Assembly: GCA_965233625.1 (NCBI GenBank)
Contig: OZ247499.1
Coordinates: 7,068,001 to 7,132,000 of the forward strand
DNA: 64,000 bases
Reading direction: 5' to 3'
Source: G965233625 sp965233625
GTDB lineage: Bacteria > Planctomycetota > Planctomycetia > Pirellulales > Pirellulaceae
The translations under genes and the position numbers were made by a program. This document shows, piece after piece, positions 62,722 to 64,000 of the stretch. The notes under the pieces are model-generated. The model made no database searches and had not been told where the DNA came from. It saw nothing but the letters and a program-made list of their open reading frames with translations. Numbering within the stretch: position 1 is the first letter of the stretch; every line of letters begins with the position of its first letter.

Positions 62722-63312
62722 ATGGTCAAGCGTAGCAACCACTACGAAGCGGCGTTTGAAGCTTATCTGCGCGACCACGGCATACCTTACGTCGCCGTGG
62801 ACGAAGCCCGGCGGACCGTGATCCTACCTGATACGCCTTCGCACGATACAGCACGCGGCGGGAGTACTGCACAGACACAGGTCACGGCGCCAGCCGCGGC
62901 TACAACGCTTAAGAGTCTCGATTTCATTGTCTCGCCACCGGGCGCCATGCGGTTGCTGGTGGATGTAAAAGGGCGGCGTTTCCCGTCGGGGCAACGTAAT
63001 CCGCAATACTGGCGTAACTGGACCACCAACGATGAAGTGCGTAGCCTCGCCCACTGGGAGGATATCTTTGGCGATGGCTTTCTGGCGGTGCTGGTCTTCG
63101 CCTACCACGTGACGGGCGGGCTTGCTCCCTTGCCAGAGGAGGAGCTATTCCAGCACGGCGGCGAGCTTTATGGATTTGTTGCGGTGCGGTTGTCCGACTA
63201 CATCAGCTTCGCCCGGCCGCTTTCCGCCCGTTGGGACACCGTCACCATGCCACGTGCCCAGTTCCGCGCTTATGGCAGCGGATTTTCATCCTTCATGCAG
63301 AAAGTGAGCTAG
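62722..63312 (+). CDS. HYExAFE family protein
   Basis: A 196-residue protein named by its motif N-H-Y-E-x-A-F-E (6-13). The core LDFIVSPPG...LLVDVKGRRF has the D...(D/E)xK pattern of a restriction-endonuclease-like (PD-D/ExK) fold, which suggests a nuclease or nuclease-derived protein. The family is chiefly found in planctomycetes and its role is unknown. GGAG precedes the ATG. It stands alone, divergent from the membrane protein. Confidence 0.85.
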   Translation: MVKRSNHYEAAFEAYLRDHGIPYVAVDEARRTVILPDTPSHDTARGGSTAQTQVTAPAAATTLKSLDFIVSPPGAMRLLVDVKGRRFPSGQRNPQYWRNWTTNDEVRSLAHWEDIFGDGFLAVLVFAYHVTGGLAPLPEEELFQHGGELYGFVAVRLSDYISFARPLSARWDTVTMPRAQFRAYGSGFSSFMQKVS

Positions 63313-63422
63313 GGTTAACAGCAGAGCAACCCGCACGATGCCGGGCCTGCCGTACTTTTCACCCAATTACGCATCGTTGAACGCCTGGCGTGCTCAGCAT
63401 GCCGCCGCAGGAACTGTCTGGT

Positions 63423-64000
63423 ATGAGTTCTAACAGCGAACGCAATTACCGTCTGTTAATTGTCGATGATAACGACAGCATTCACAGCGACTTCCGGCAG
63501 ATCTTACGTGCCGACGCGATGGCGCCGGAGCCATTAGACGAATACAAGAGCAGCATTCTCGGCGACGAGAAGGCGCCGCCCACTGCCCCAAGTTTTGAAT
63601 TGTCGTTCGCCCATCAAGGGGAAGAAGGCCTGCGTCTGGTGGAGCAATCGCTGCACGAGGCGCCGTTTTCGCTGGCGTTTGTTGATGTGCGGATGCCTCC
63701 TGGCTGGGATGGATATAAAACAGCCGCGCGGATGCTGGAGGCGGACCCGGATTTGCAGATCGTCATCTGCACGGCGTTTTCGGATCACTCCACGGCGGAC
63801 ATCTTGCAGCGGTTCTATGCAACTGACCGGCTGCTGGTGTTGAAAAAGCCGTTTGACGCGCTGGAAGTCAGCCTGATGGCCGTTTCGCTATGCGAGAAAT
63901 GGCGCGTCAAACGCGAAGCTGAACGGCTGATCCGCGTGCAGTCAGAACACATCGCAGACGCCCGCCGCGTGATGGCCATCGTGCAGAAATGTCACGATGA
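63423..64000 (+). CDS. Response regulator or hybrid kinase, N-terminal part (cut by window edge)
   Basis: The first 192 residues of a two-component protein. The receiver domain has the acidic pair D-D in LLIVDDND, the phospho-acceptor D in LAFVDVRMPPGWDG, T in ICTAFSD and K in VLKKPFD. A long insertion follows the first strand-helix part (residues about 30-60). After the receiver the sequence continues as helix (EAERLIRVQSEHIADARRVM), perhaps a linker to a histidine-kinase or output domain beyond the window. The ATG at 63423 has a weak AGGA. Confidence 0.88.
   Translation, partial: MSSNSERNYRLLIVDDNDSIHSDFRQILRADAMAPEPLDEYKSSILGDEKAPPTAPSFELSFAHQGEEGLRLVEQSLHEAPFSLAFVDVRMPPGWDGYKTAARMLEADPDLQIVICTAFSDHSTADILQRFYATDRLLVLKKPFDALEVSLMAVSLCEKWRVKREAERLIRVQSEHIADARRVMAIVQKCHD

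Overview
The window looks like a chromosomal piece of a planctomycete. Pointers are several formylglycine-type sulfatases, a DUF1080 (3-keto-disaccharide hydrolase) domain fused to a sulfatase, a DUF1559 pseudopilin with the H-X9-DG tail, a TIGR03067-type protein, two small J-like domain proteins, a HYExAFE protein and a large multihaem planctomycete-type cytochrome c protein. Base composition is moderately GC-rich. I saw no tRNA, rRNA, CRISPR array or insertion sequence. The palindrome GGCGCC is unusually frequent.

Layout. 1-17.8 kb is a catabolic and housekeeping stretch. An esterase, a DUF1080-sulfatase and a second sulfatase form a minus-strand operon cut by the left edge. They are followed by an NfeD-like protein, a cytosolic sulfatase, a DUF4416 protein, UDP-glucuronate decarboxylase, Trm112-like and HIT proteins, an HDOD-GGDEF regulator, a pseudopilin, a DUF3500 protein, a ThuA-like protein and a fourth sulfatase. 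17.8-32.7 kb holds nicotinamidase beside the NAD-consuming RNA 2'-phosphotransferase KptA, a large secreted protein, a TIM-barrel epimerase, a PQQ-type beta-propeller protein, a YhaM-like nuclease, a CYTH protein, an ECF sigma/membrane-regulator operon, a UvrA paralogue and a GNAT acetyltransferase.

32.7-45.4 kb is the most interesting part. A minus-strand kaiA3-like/kaiB/kaiC locus encodes a receiver domain joined to a KaiA-like helical domain, a canonical KaiB and a two-domain KaiC. It is transcribed divergently from a complete Wzx/Wzy-type exopolysaccharide operon: chain-length protein, degenerate CpsD-like ATPase, sugar transferase with a GGDEF-like N-terminus, deacetylase, flippase, polymerase/ligase and two glycosyltransferases. 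The 469-bp region between them contains a strong palindromic repeat that could be a shared operator. Three-gene Kai clocks with a chimeric receiver-KaiA protein (KaiA3) are known from Synechocystis; here the same gene order sits in what appears to be a planctomycete.

45.4-64 kb holds a lipoprotein with a DNase I-like domain, an operon of two J-like proteins and a membrane protein, and a CorC/HlyC-type CBS protein. It continues with a six-haem cytochrome c protein that shares its metallopeptidase-like domain with the next gene, and a CobB/CbiA paralogue lacking both catalytic centres. An HtrA protease, GAPDH with a clear terminator, a membrane protein, a HYExAFE protein and a response regulator cut by the right edge complete the window.

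All assignments come from reading the sequence and recalled family motifs; no database search was run.
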